DNA from: RBG-16-49-21 sp040768125
GTDB lineage: Bacteria > Spirochaetota > UBA4802 > UBA5550
Assembly: GCA_040768125.1 (NCBI GenBank)
Contig: JAXGNG010000001.1
Coordinates: 1,674,001 to 1,738,000, forward strand
Direction of reading: 5' to 3'
Length of the DNA stretch: 64,000 nucleotides
In this document: positions 1 to 8,461 of the stretch, one piece after another
How the letters are laid out: every line of letters starts with the position of its first letter
Numbering within the stretch: position 1 is the stretch's first letter
Made by a program: the position numbers and the translations under genes
Notes under the pieces: model-generated
The model's database searches: none
What the model was told of the DNA's origin: nothing
The model's input: the letters and a program-made list of their open reading frames with translations, nothing else

Positions 1-159
1 GGTCTGGAGATCATGGTAGTGTATTGCGGTGTTGATGCTGTAGAAGGGGATATCGATGAGGTCGCCGCCAATGATGTATATGTCGGCCACGGTCTCGTAG
101 AGGAGGGACGCCGTCTGGCTGAATGAGCCGTGTATGTCGGTGAGAAAGATTATTTTCAT
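1..159 (-). CDS. Calcineurin-like metallophosphoesterase, N-terminal fragment
   Basis: The first 53 codons of a gene that runs off the left edge. The N-terminus MKIIFLTDIHGS carries the D-x-H metal-binding motif (D8, H10), and a GGDL motif follows at about residue 31-34 (D33). These are the first two metal-ligand blocks of the calcineurin-like phosphoesterase family, probably of the small YfcE/MJ0936 type because the motif begins at the very N-terminus. The rest of the active site (GNHD and the distal His residues) lies outside the window, so substrate and length are unknown. It is transcribed away from the lipoprotein genes to its right. Confidence 0.75.
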   Translation of the reverse strand, partial: MKIIFLTDIHGSFSQTASLLYETVADIYIIGGDLIDIPFYSINTAIHYHDLQT

Positions 160-551
160 GAATGCGCCCAAAGACCGGAATTATAATTGATAATTGCCAT
201 CATGGCCCCGCATACCATCTTAACTGCAATCGTTGAAAACGGCAACATTTCTTTCATTTTTCGTGGAAATCGGGTTTTTCCGGATAATCCTGCCCTGAAA
301 GAGAGCTATTCGAAAGGGGTATTTGAAAATTCCATGATCAATTCCAATTCAAATTTCTTTTGATTGGAAAAGTAAGGGTGCGGTATGTTAATTTTTTACA
401 TCTGTATAAAATCAAACCATCCAGACGGTCATTTTTTTATGATGAGGGGGAATGGATCAGGGAAACCGGGTCTCCTCTGGGGCGGATGGCCAAGGTCCTG
501 AAAGCCGCACGATAACAATATCAATATTTATGACGAGGGGGGAATAATCGG
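160..551. other. Non-coding gap between divergent genes
   Basis: About 390 bases of fairly AT-rich sequence between the minus-strand phosphoesterase and the first plus-strand lipoprotein. I see no supported coding frame, no strong promoter with both boxes and no extended repeat. A G-rich stretch at about 536-542 probably serves as the ribosome binding site of the gene starting at 552. Confidence 0.5.
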
Positions 552-2243
552 ATGAAAAGGGTGGGAAGAATTCTCGGATTATTTCTGATGATAACGTCGA
601 TGGTGTTTGTTATAAAATGCAGGATGGGTGAGACCGGCGCGTTATTCATCCCCAACATGTCGCACAGCGGCCAGATTTCCAATACGAACCTCAAGCTTCT
701 GGAAATTACCACGCATGAGGGTACAACCGGAACCACGACGGCGGTTGCTCTGACTCCGACTTTTGACCCCTACATCAGCACCTATAATGTCGCGATTGAA
801 GCCCTGGTGACCGACGTGACCGTGGTCGCCATCGCTGACGACAGGGATTCGGCGGTCCATATAGACACCGCGGAATGTTCGTCCCGCATGATAACCGTCA
901 GTGAAGACAGCAGGGAAATAGAAATCATCGTGACAGCGCCGGATACGGTGACACAGAAGTCGTATACCGTACTCCTTACGCGCGTGTATGGCATGGAGGA
1001 GAACCGGCTTCTCAACTGCGAGGTGTTTTCAGACAAGAACGACGTGATCGACCCGTCGCCACAATTCGAGCCTGACACGAACACGTACCAGCTCCGGGTC
1101 GCCTGGAACAGCTACTATATCAAGGTGAAACCCACGCTCATCAGCGGCTACTCAAGCCTGAAGCTGGACGGCTCGACGGTCCCGTCGGGCGAAAAGGAAC
1201 TCGTTATCCTTGATGACCTCGCGATCGGCAATATCAGCGACACCCAGGATGTTGAGATAAGGGTAAAATCGAGCACCGGAGTCGAGAATACCTACATCAT
1301 CACGGTGTCGCGCCTGGCAGCCCCGCTAGTCACCGGCGACAACCCGTATCTTTCATCCATCAGGGTGACCATGGGCAACAACGACTCGGTCCGCCAGATA
1401 TACCAGGACCAGGACGGCAACTTCTTCCCGGACAACACGGACGCGTTCAACAAGAACGTGGGCGGGTACTCCTGCGTGGTCTTCGGCTACAGCACCGTTA
1501 CGGTTACCCTCGAGCCTTATGATCCCGATATATCGAGCCTGGTCGTAAATGGCACCGAGCGGGTGGGCGACATGGTAAGCGGAAAGCTGGGCATCGAACA
1601 GTCCTGGGGCACGGGAGATTATTCAATCAAGACGATTACGGTTCACGTGGTGTCAAATGACACGAGCGAAGAAATGGATTACACCCTCAGGCTCCGACTT
1701 CTGAACGTGTACGAGGTGTACTACGGCATATACGGTCCGGTTTCACGAAGGAACAAATCTTCGTGGGGCGCGGCAGGCATGCCCAACTGGACCAAGGTCT
1801 TCAATGGCTCTATCAGCGGGCAGATGGAGTGGAAGATCACATGGGTCCAGACCTTGAGCACGGCGCGGAACCAGATGACCTACACGAATTACAATAACGG
1901 AGACTGGGACCAGCCATTTATTGGCGACAACGGCGGTTTCGCCCTGAACGGCGTCATGAGCGTTATCGTGAACACCTCGGGTACCGGCCAGGGCCCCCAG
2001 ACAGGCGACATTCCCATGACGACCCCGGAGGGGGACCTGGTGGCCCTGATGCATGTCAATCTGAAGATCGTGAACAAGGACGCCGTGGGCAATGATGCCG
2101 CGTCATATACCGATGTGGATTACCTTGGCCAGACGGGGGTGCGCTGCTACTATCAGGCGAATCCCTCGCTTCGGGACAACCTTGGGCCGGATTACTGGGA
2201 TCCGGAAGTACCCTGGACTATCGATGATTTCTGGCACCCATGA
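552..2243 (+). CDS. Cadherin-like beta-sandwich repeat lipoprotein
   Basis: A 563-residue exported protein of unknown function. The N-terminus is basic, then hydrophobic, and ends in VFVIKC at about residue 23, a loose lipobox of the kind tolerated in spirochetes. The body contains at least three cadherin-like beta-sandwich modules, recognisable by repeated blocks such as FDPYISTYNVAI and FEPDTNTYQLRV followed by a hydrophobic strand and a V-x-V-x-S ending. The C-terminal 180 residues are rich in Trp, Tyr and Gly and resemble nothing I know. A G-rich ribosome binding site lies about 9 bases before the ATG. It is followed at 52 bases by a second lipoprotein with the same repeat type, so the pair probably forms a surface or periplasmic unit. 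Confidence 0.8.
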   Translation: MKRVGRILGLFLMITSMVFVIKCRMGETGALFIPNMSHSGQISNTNLKLLEITTHEGTTGTTTAVALTPTFDPYISTYNVAIEALVTDVTVVAIADDRDSAVHIDTAECSSRMITVSEDSREIEIIVTAPDTVTQKSYTVLLTRVYGMEENRLLNCEVFSDKNDVIDPSPQFEPDTNTYQLRVAWNSYYIKVKPTLISGYSSLKLDGSTVPSGEKELVILDDLAIGNISDTQDVEIRVKSSTGVENTYIITVSRLAAPLVTGDNPYLSSIRVTMGNNDSVRQIYQDQDGNFFPDNTDAFNKNVGGYSCVVFGYSTVTVTLEPYDPDISSLVVNGTERVGDMVSGKLGIEQSWGTGDYSIKTITVHVVSNDTSEEMDYTLRLRLLNVYEVYYGIYGPVSRRNKSSWGAAGMPNWTKVFNGSISGQMEWKITWVQTLSTARNQMTYTNYNNGDWDQPFIGDNGGFALNGVMSVIVNTSGTGQGPQTGDIPMTTPEGDLVALMHVNLKIVNKDAVGNDAASYTDVDYLGQTGVRCYYQANPSLRDNLGPDYWDPEVPWTIDDFWHP

Positions 2244-2301
2244 TACGCGGGTCATGCGTTCTGCGCGAATGTGACTGCCAAAGGCACTAAAGGAGATGAC
2301 C

Positions 2302-3456
2302 ATGAAAAATATTTTTTTCGCCATAACGTTCATGCTGGTCGCCGCGTTTTCTTTTAGCGGATGCGAACTTGCCGACGAAGGAGGGCTCAAGCTGATTCCG
2401 TCGGGCGGCGCTGACCGTGTGGTCGGAACGGACTCGACCCTGATGAGCCTTTCGGTGGAGAACTTCTCTATTTCGCCTTCCTTCGATGCCGAAACGGTCG
2501 AATATACGCTTGTCGTTTCAAAGGCGACCACGCCTTCACTTGTGGTGAAGGCCATCGGCCCTGAGGGCGCCACGGTCACCGTCGCCATCAACGGCGGGAG
2601 CGCCGTCCCCGTCATGGAGCCGGGCTACAGCGCCGTTGTTGCGCTCGAGGAGACGCTGGACACGAACGACATCGTCGCGTCGGTTACCTCTGAGGACGCC
2701 CTGAACACGACCGAATATCATATCCGCGTCTATTACCTGGGGACCAGCGCGAGCCTCTCCGGACTCGCGGTTTCCCTTACCAACGGATCGTCCGGCGCTG
2801 TATCGAGTGACCTCGATCCTGTTTTCGATCCGGCGCACCTGACCTACGCGGTTGGCATCTCCTACGCGACCGCGTCTATCGATATTACCGTGTCCATGCC
2901 CGAGGGGTCCGGGATGACCGCCACGGTTGACGGCTGGAACGCCCTTTCGGGATCGCCCGTTCCGATCACGAACCTGCCCGCGGCGGGCGGATCGCGGGAC
3001 ATCACCATCACGGTCACGTCCCAGGACAAAGGCACGACGAGGGACTACACGCTTACCATCACCAAGGGGGCCGCGCCGTCGACCGAGGCGAGGCTTGACT
3101 TGCTTGAGTTTGATTATAAATATGGAGTATGGTATAACGATAATACACTGTTGCCGGAGGCTACACCAACAAATCTGTTAACAAAGTTTAATTATTCAAA
3201 AAGTATAACCTGGGTTATCAGTAAAGTTACTTTAAGATTTGATGTAAGGCCCATTGACAGCTCTGTTAAAAATATAACCGGACGCATTTCTATCGATGGT
3301 AGTGCAACTACACCATTTACTTTTTCCAAGTCTTCCGATATTTATACGGGTTCGGTAGATAGTGGTGGAAATGGGACGGTTGCAGAAGTGTTTATTGATG
3401 TAACTGCGGAGGATGAAACTACCGTGCAAACGTACACAGTGACGATTTCTATATAA
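2302..3456 (+). CDS. Cadherin-like beta-sandwich repeat lipoprotein
   Basis: A 384-residue predicted lipoprotein. An ATG at 2296 abuts the AGGAG at 2291-2295, so the ATG at 2302 (6-base spacing) is the better start. The signal MKNIFFAITFMLVAAFSFSGC has a standard lipobox (FSGC). Two clear cadherin-like beta-sandwich modules follow, with repeats of the form FDAETVEYTLVV and FDPAHLTYAVGI, and a third, more divergent C-terminal module. The last 115 codons (from about 3105) switch abruptly from GC-rich to AT-rich codons while the frame stays open, which suggests recombination replaced the 3' end. Function is unknown. Such modules usually form stalks or adhesive surfaces. Confidence 0.8.
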   Translation: MKNIFFAITFMLVAAFSFSGCELADEGGLKLIPSGGADRVVGTDSTLMSLSVENFSISPSFDAETVEYTLVVSKATTPSLVVKAIGPEGATVTVAINGGSAVPVMEPGYSAVVALEETLDTNDIVASVTSEDALNTTEYHIRVYYLGTSASLSGLAVSLTNGSSGAVSSDLDPVFDPAHLTYAVGISYATASIDITVSMPEGSGMTATVDGWNALSGSPVPITNLPAAGGSRDITITVTSQDKGTTRDYTLTITKGAAPSTEARLDLLEFDYKYGVWYNDNTLLPEATPTNLLTKFNYSKSITWVISKVTLRFDVRPIDSSVKNITGRISIDGSATTPFTFSKSSDIYTGSVDSGGNGTVAEVFIDVTAEDETTVQTYTVTISI

Positions 3457-3598
3457 TCATCTGACTTAAAGATAGTATCATTGTTAAATTGTCAGAGTGA
3501 ATGAAGTTTTTTATATCGAAGAGAAAGGCCCTGCCTTTGTTGGGCGGGGCCGTATTTTGAATCCTTACAAGAAAATATCTTGTATGTCTGGAGGAACG

Positions 3599-5176
3599 AT
3601 GAACAGATTCGCAATCATATTCCTTGCTGTGTTGTTGCTTTTCGTGTCGGGCGACGCCTTTGCCTCGCGCCTCAACCAGGAGGACGGCATCCTGCCTAAC
3701 CACAGCGCTGATTACGTGAGGACCCTCAATCGGAACGCATCAACGGACGCCGATGCGGCTTTTTATAATCCCGCCGGCCTCGCCTACCTCGAACACAATG
3801 GACTCACGGTCTCTTTCAGTTCCCAGACGTTTTACGTGAAGAGGCTGCACACCATGGATTACTACGGCATCATGTTCGAAGGGCAGCCGCTTCTTCCCAC
3901 GTCGAATTTTCTGAATCCCGCCAGCGGGAAACCGGATGAATACACAGCCGAGACCCTGGCGCCGGTTCTGCCCGGTTTCGATATAATCTGGAAGGACGAT
4001 ATCTGGGCCGTCTATCTTGATATCGGCGTGATGCAGGCGGCACCGGGCATGACCTTCCCCAAGGGGCTCGCGGTGCTGGACTGGGGAATGCTCGCCCCTT
4101 TCGAAACAACCTACGCCGCCACGGGAGGGGTTTCAAATAACGTGATGGGACTCTGGCGTGACGCCAAGGCGGTCAGGACCGAATACTATATCGGAGGCAC
4201 CGTGGGCGGCGTGTATAAGATCCAGGAGTGGGTTTCCGCGGCCCTGGGGATACGGTATATCTACGCCACGGGGAACCAGAATATTACTGTTAAATATTCA
4301 GGTATTGCCACGGAAACGCCCGGGGGATACGATGTAAGTTTCACCAAGCCATGGCTCATCGACGTGGACGTCAAGGGGCACGGCGCCGGCATCATTGTTG
4401 GCTTTCATTTCAAGCCGGTGAAGATCCTCGACATCGGCATTCGATATGAATACTATCCTCCCATGATACTAAAGAAAAAAACTAATAAATTTTTCGTCCC
4501 CGGGGTGGTCGCGTCCTCGGGCAACCTGAATATATTCCTGGATGGCGTCCAGCCATTGCTGTATGAAGCCCTCTATGATTCCGCGGGGTTTGATATTGCG
4601 AAAATGACACCCGAGAATCTCATGAAGTTTAAAAAGGAAGTGAAACCCGAGCTGAAGGTGACCTATCCGCAGACCGCATCACTGGGAGTATCAGTGGATA
4701 TCTGGAAGGGGATACGTGCCGAGGTTTCGGGGGAAATACAACTCCGGCAGGTGCGGGACCTCGACGGGAGGGAAAAAATGTTCCGGCCTCTGGGGTATCG
4801 TTTCGGCGGATGCCTGGAATGGACATTCCTGCCGGGCGCTGCCGTGAGCGCCGGGTATTGTTACAGCGATTTCGGTGTAGAAAGCTCCATGCGCAATGAG
4901 GTGGATCCCATGCTTACCAGCCACAGCGTGGGAGGTGGATTCGCCTTCGGAGTGCGCGAGTGGCTTGATATCACCGTCGGCGCGATGTATATGATCTACA
5001 AGCCCGAGCGGGTGTATAACACGGATTATACCAATGTCAGCGGCGCTACCTACCATGCCATCTCGAAAAGCTTTGATGAAAAGAGACTCAGCGTTGCGAT
5101 CGGCGCAACGGTTCGCCTTTTTGGATCTTCGAGCGAAGGGGCAACCAACATCAGGCTTCGTCGGGAACCGGAATGA
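3599..5176 (+). CDS. OmpP1/FadL-family outer-membrane channel
   Basis: A 525-residue outer-membrane beta-barrel of the FadL family, which lets long-chain fatty acids or other hydrophobic molecules cross the outer membrane. The start at 3599 is preceded by GGAGG at 3590-3594. An in-frame upstream ATG at 3497 lacks a site. A signal peptide (MNRFAIIFLAVLLLFVSGDAFA) is followed by the family hallmark FYNPAGLAYL near residue 60. The rest alternates polar and aromatic residues as expected for barrel strands. In this window it fits as an uptake route for the lipid-degradation operons at 9 and 52 kb, though it is not in an operon with them. Confidence 0.85.
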   Translation: MNRFAIIFLAVLLLFVSGDAFASRLNQEDGILPNHSADYVRTLNRNASTDADAAFYNPAGLAYLEHNGLTVSFSSQTFYVKRLHTMDYYGIMFEGQPLLPTSNFLNPASGKPDEYTAETLAPVLPGFDIIWKDDIWAVYLDIGVMQAAPGMTFPKGLAVLDWGMLAPFETTYAATGGVSNNVMGLWRDAKAVRTEYYIGGTVGGVYKIQEWVSAALGIRYIYATGNQNITVKYSGIATETPGGYDVSFTKPWLIDVDVKGHGAGIIVGFHFKPVKILDIGIRYEYYPPMILKKKTNKFFVPGVVASSGNLNIFLDGVQPLLYEALYDSAGFDIAKMTPENLMKFKKEVKPELKVTYPQTASLGVSVDIWKGIRAEVSGEIQLRQVRDLDGREKMFRPLGYRFGGCLEWTFLPGAAVSAGYCYSDFGVESSMRNEVDPMLTSHSVGGGFAFGVREWLDITVGAMYMIYKPERVYNTDYTNVSGATYHAISKSFDEKRLSVAIGATVRLFGSSSEGATNIRLRREPE

Positions 5177-5347
5177 CCGCGTAAAGAAGCAGTTGCGTTC
5201 CGTGGTTGGCCATCTAACCGGATCGGGGGTGATCTGCTTATTTCCCTGAAATGAAAGCCAGGGATGTCTGGGGTGTCTTATTATTGAGTCAGTCCACTGG
5301 ATCGCTCACTTCCAGCAATGTTTCACGTATATTTTAATGTTTTTTTC

Positions 5348-5376
5348 TTGACGAAGTAACGCCATTATATTACTAT
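5348..5376 (+). promoter_or_regulatory. Promoter of the SahR-like regulator
   Basis: TTGACG at 5348-5353 and TACTAT at 5371-5376, separated by 17 bases. The -10 lies inside the left arm of the palindrome at 5362-5399. Predicted transcription would start near 5383, only about 13 bases before the ATG at 5396, so the mRNA would be nearly leaderless. Consistent with that, no Shine-Dalgarno sequence precedes the start. Confidence 0.55.
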
Positions 5377-5399
5377 ATGTTGATATAGTAATATAATGG
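5362..5399. promoter_or_regulatory. Perfect palindromic operator over -10 and start codon
   Basis: CCATTATATTACTATAT (5362-5378) is repeated exactly as its reverse complement at 5383-5399 after a 4-base spacer. The 17-bp arms have no mismatch. The site covers the -10 box, the predicted transcription start and the ATG at 5396-5398. Position and symmetry suit autoregulation by the dimeric ArsR-type protein encoded immediately downstream. The binding assignment is inference. Confidence 0.7.
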
Positions 5400-6310
5400 A
5401 AACGGTAGTCTATTACAAGGCCCTGGCGGACGAAACACGATTGCGGCTGTTGAATCTTCTTCACCGTTATGAGCTGAACGTAAATGAAATTGTTTCAGCC
5501 ATGGGGATGAAGCAGTCGAGAATATCGCGCCACCTGAAGATCTTGACCGATTGCGGACTCCTCAAGTCGCGCCGGGACGGCCTCTGGGCATTCTACAGCG
5601 CGAGCAGGGAAGGAAGGGGAGGACGGTTTAACGAGCTTTTCAGGACTTTTCTCAACGACGACCCTGAACTAGTGGCGGACTATGAGCTGATGAAAGACGT
5701 TATCGAGGAGGGGATGAATGAGAAGACGCGTTTTTTCGATTCCATTGCCTCGGATTGGGATGATATCAAGCACGGGATATTTGGCGAGTTTGATATTTCA
5801 GGGGAGATAGCGGCAATGGTCCCTCGATGTTCTGTTGCGGCGGATCTTGGTTGCGGCACCGGTGCATTGCTCCCCGCAATCAGGAAAAAGGCACGGAGTG
5901 TCATCGGGGTCGACAAATCTCCGAAGATGCTGGAGGAGGCGGCGCGACGCCTGGCTCCGAATGGAAAGGGCATAGAACTGCGTATAGGCGAGATAGAGCA
6001 CCTGCCCATGAGGGATAACGAGGTGGATGCCGCGGTAATCAATATGGTGCTCCATCACCTCCCCTCGCCCGATGCGGGAATTCATGAGGCGGCACGCGTG
6101 CTTCGAAAGGGAGGCTCTCTGGTTATTGTCGATCTTGAAAAGCACCAGAACGAGGAGATGCGTAAGAAGTATGATCACCGCTGGCTTGGTTTCACAAGAA
6201 AAAACATGGAACGATGGCTATCGGCCGGTGGTTTTTCGGTACAGAGTTTTAAACAGTATAAGATGGAAAACGGGCTGAAAATCGATATTTACCTTTCAAC
6301 CAGTAAATAA
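5396..6310 (+). CDS. ArsR-family regulator fused to SAM methyltransferase (SahR-like)
   Basis: A 304-residue protein. Residues 1-90 form an ArsR winged helix (YKALADETRLRLL, then the recognition region KQSRISRHLKIL). Residues about 115-300 form a class I SAM-dependent methyltransferase domain with motif I VAADLGCGTGALLP. Fused ArsR-methyltransferase proteins located beside methionine-cycle genes are known as SahR-type regulators, which sense S-adenosylhomocysteine. Here ahcY follows after 35 bases, supporting that role. The start must be 5396, because the ArsR domain begins within a few residues. A perfect palindrome covers the start codon. Whether the methyltransferase domain is catalytic or only a ligand sensor cannot be told. 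Confidence 0.85.
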   Translation: METVVYYKALADETRLRLLNLLHRYELNVNEIVSAMGMKQSRISRHLKILTDCGLLKSRRDGLWAFYSASREGRGGRFNELFRTFLNDDPELVADYELMKDVIEEGMNEKTRFFDSIASDWDDIKHGIFGEFDISGEIAAMVPRCSVAADLGCGTGALLPAIRKKARSVIGVDKSPKMLEEAARRLAPNGKGIELRIGEIEHLPMRDNEVDAAVINMVLHHLPSPDAGIHEAARVLRKGGSLVIVDLEKHQNEEMRKKYDHRWLGFTRKNMERWLSAGGFSVQSFKQYKMENGLKIDIYLSTSK

Positions 6311-6345
6311 TCGAGGACTGCTGAAAACATTTAAGGAGAAGATTG

Positions 6346-7788
6346 ATGAATGCTGTAACAAAAAAGGGCATCATGCCGATTGATTCAGGACTGCCTTACA
6401 AGATTGCCGACCCATCCCTGGCTGAATGGGGGAGAAAGGAGATCCGGCTTGCTGAAGACGAGATGCCCGGCCTCATGGCGGTGAGGAGGAAGTACGGTCC
6501 TGAAAAGCCCCTCAAGGGCCTCAAGGTTATGGGAAGTCTCCACATGACAATACAGACCGCCGTGCTGATCGAGACCCTCATCGAACTGGGGGCGGATGTG
6601 AGGTGGGCTTCCTGCAACATCTTTTCAACGCAGGACCACGCCGCGGCCGCCATAGCCGCGGCGGGGAAGGCAGCCGTCTTTGCCTGGAAGGGGGAGACCC
6701 TTCAGGAGTACTGGTGGTGCACCGAGCAGGCTCTCACCTGGCCGGATGGATCGGGTCCGAATCTCATCGTCGACGACGGTGGCGACGCCACGCTTTTCGT
6801 CCACTGGGGCGTGAAGGGCGAGAAGGATCCCTCCATTCTCGAGAAAAAATATCCCAACAAGGAATTCAGCCTTGTCGTGGAACGGTTGAGGGAAAGCGTG
6901 AAGTTGAACCCGGGAAAGTGGACGGGAATCGCGAAGGAAATGCGAGGCGTGTCCGAGGAGACTACCACGGGCGTGAATCGACTCTACCAGATGGCGCGAA
7001 ACAACGAGCTTCTGTTCCCGGCCATTAACGTGAACGACTCCGTCACCAAGTCAAAGTTCGACAATCTATACGGATGCAGGGAGTCCCTCGCGGATGGCAT
7101 CAAGCGGGCAACGGACATCATGGTCGCGGGCAAGATCGTGGTGGTCTGCGGCTACGGTGACGTGGGGAAGGGGTGCGCCCAGTCAATGCGCGGTTTCGGC
7201 GCCCGGGTTATCGTGACCGAGATTGACCCGATCTGCGCGCTCCAGGCGGCAATGGAGGGATATGAGGTTACCCTTCTGGATGACGTGGTCGCCGAGGCGG
7301 ACATTTTTGTCACGGCGAGCGGGAACCTTGACGTGATAACGGGTTCCCACATGGAGCGGATGAAGGAGGGCGCAATCGTGTGCAATATCGGGCATTTCGA
7401 CAATGAAATAGCCATGCACTACCTCGAAGACAATCCGGATTGCAAGAAGGAGACGATCAAGCCCCAGGTTGACAAATGGACGTTAAAATCAGGACGATGG
7501 ATCATCATTCTCGCGGAAGGGCGCCTGGTCAATCTCGGATGCGCCACGGGACATCCCAGCTTCGTCATGAGCAATAGTTTTACCAATCAGACCCTTGCCC
7601 AGATTGAGCTGGCTACGAAGCCCCATGAGAAGAAGGTCTATACCCTGTCGAAAAAACTTGATGAAGAGGTCGCACGTTTGCACCTTGCAAAATTGGGCGT
7701 CAAGCTGACCAAGATGACCAAGGAGCAGGCGGATTATATTGGTGTTTCGATCGAGGGTCCCTACAAGCCTGATCACTATCGCTATTAA
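6346..7788 (+). CDS. ahcY: Adenosylhomocysteinase (SAH hydrolase)
   Basis: A 480-residue cytoplasmic enzyme that converts S-adenosylhomocysteine to adenosine and homocysteine, keeping the methylation cycle running. Family hallmarks are all present: GSLHMTIQTAVLIETL near the N-terminus, DDGGDATLFVHWG, the NAD-binding segment VVCGYGDVGKGCAQ, TEIDPICALQA, and the C-terminal KPDHYRY. A TTG at 6343 precedes the ATG at 6346. AAGGAGA at 6333-6339 favours the ATG. It is the second gene of a two-gene unit with the SahR-like regulator, which probably controls it. A strong hairpin follows at 7795-7828. Confidence 0.97.
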   Translation: MNAVTKKGIMPIDSGLPYKIADPSLAEWGRKEIRLAEDEMPGLMAVRRKYGPEKPLKGLKVMGSLHMTIQTAVLIETLIELGADVRWASCNIFSTQDHAAAAIAAAGKAAVFAWKGETLQEYWWCTEQALTWPDGSGPNLIVDDGGDATLFVHWGVKGEKDPSILEKKYPNKEFSLVVERLRESVKLNPGKWTGIAKEMRGVSEETTTGVNRLYQMARNNELLFPAINVNDSVTKSKFDNLYGCRESLADGIKRATDIMVAGKIVVVCGYGDVGKGCAQSMRGFGARVIVTEIDPICALQAAMEGYEVTLLDDVVAEADIFVTASGNLDVITGSHMERMKEGAIVCNIGHFDNEIAMHYLEDNPDCKKETIKPQVDKWTLKSGRWIIILAEGRLVNLGCATGHPSFVMSNSFTNQTLAQIELATKPHEKKVYTLSKKLDEEVARLHLAKLGVKLTKMTKEQADYIGVSIEGPYKPDHYRY

Positions 7789-7794
7789 TAGTGT

Positions 7795-7828
7795 ATGACG
7801 GGGCGTGATTGTTATCACGCCCCGTCAT
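7795..7828. terminator. Bidirectional hairpin terminator
   Basis: ATGACGGGGCGTGAT (7795-7809) and its exact reverse complement (7814-7828) flank a 4-base loop, giving a perfect 15-bp stem. It sits 6 bases after the ahcY stop and overlaps the stop codon of the convergent minus-strand gene (7825-7827). No clear U-tract follows on either strand, so termination strength is uncertain. Confidence 0.6.
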
Positions 7829-8289
7829 GTGCCGTTGTTGATAATGGTTTGAAATGCTGCGCTGTGTACCGGTGTTCCCCATATGTGTATCCAGCATGTT
7901 GCTCCATCTATAAGGATTTTTGAAAAAGTATATGCATTGATGCGATTGTTATCATCTATCCAGAAATTATTAATCAGAATATCATCCAGATATTTATCTG
8001 CTGAAAGCGAGACTAAAAAAGAAACCGACCTCTTATGCACTCTTCTTAAATCGAGTATGAACTCATATTCAGCGGGGGAGAGCCGAATATGCATTCTCGT
8101 CCATTTCCGTTCTTTTTGTCTCGGTTGATATCTGATTCTTATCCAGGCTCTACCATGTTCTGCGTTATGGATGGAATTCTTCTTTAATAATGTTATTATT
8201 AAAGAAGTAACTGGCATGCCTATGGCGCGAGAGATATTATTGAGCCTGTTACACACAGAATTTTCTATAGAAATAGTGGTATAGATCAT
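7825..8289 (-). CDS. Small hypothetical protein, possible ribbon-helix-helix type
   Basis: A 154-residue protein of unknown function, AT-rich compared with its neighbours. The N-terminus MIYTTISIENSVCNRLNNIS followed by a helical stretch (MPVTSLIITLLKKN) and a second strand-helix repeat (RMHIRLSPAEYEFILDLRR, then RSVSFLVSLSADKYLDD) resembles two tandem ribbon-helix-helix-like units. That is the reason to think of DNA binding, but the similarity is weak. It lies convergent to ahcY and divergent from the TetR regulator. A 7-bp inverted repeat lies about 30-50 bases upstream of its start. Compositional difference suggests recent acquisition. Confidence 0.55.
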   Translation of the reverse strand: MIYTTISIENSVCNRLNNISRAIGMPVTSLIITLLKKNSIHNAEHGRAWIRIRYQPRQKERKWTRMHIRLSPAEYEFILDLRRVHKRSVSFLVSLSADKYLDDILINNFWIDDNNRINAYTFSKILIDGATCWIHIWGTPVHSAAFQTIINNGT

Positions 8290-8318
8290 CTTTATCTGTC
8301 CTTTCCCCGGGTTTGATT

Positions 8319-8338
8319 AATATTCAGAAACGAATATT
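8319..8338. promoter_or_regulatory. Inverted repeat in the divergent promoter region
   Basis: AATATTC (8319-8325) and GAATATT (8332-8338) with a 6-base spacer. It lies between the starts of the minus-strand gene (8289) and the TetR promoter (8358), so it could be an operator for either gene. No protein assignment is possible. Confidence 0.35.
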
Positions 8339-8357
8339 GAGAAAAAAAAATTAATTA

Positions 8358-8385
8358 TTGACAATTTTGCTGGGATTATTATAAT
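8358..8385 (+). promoter_or_regulatory. Near-consensus sigma70-type promoter of the TetR gene
   Basis: TTGACA at 8358-8363 and TATAAT at 8380-8385 with a 16-base spacer, both boxes exact. The -10 overlaps the first of two operator-like repeats. A strong promoter overlapped by operator sites is the usual arrangement for an autorepressed TetR gene. Confidence 0.75.
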
Positions 8386-8419
8386 CCGACCATCCGGTAT
8401 TTAATCCGAACAGTCGGAA
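8383..8419. promoter_or_regulatory. Tandem TetR-type operator sites
   Basis: AATCCGACCATCCGG (8383-8397) and AATCCGAACAGTCGG (8403-8417) are 20 bases apart and match at 12 of 15 positions. The second is a short palindrome, TCCGA-ACAG-TCGGA (8405-8418). The first copy overlaps the -10 hexamer of the promoter at 8358-8385. The spacing equals about two helical turns, which would put two dimers on one DNA face. Confidence 0.6.
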
Positions 8420-8461
8420 TGTTGGACGTTAACCAATTATTTAATCCTAGAGTATGTTCTG

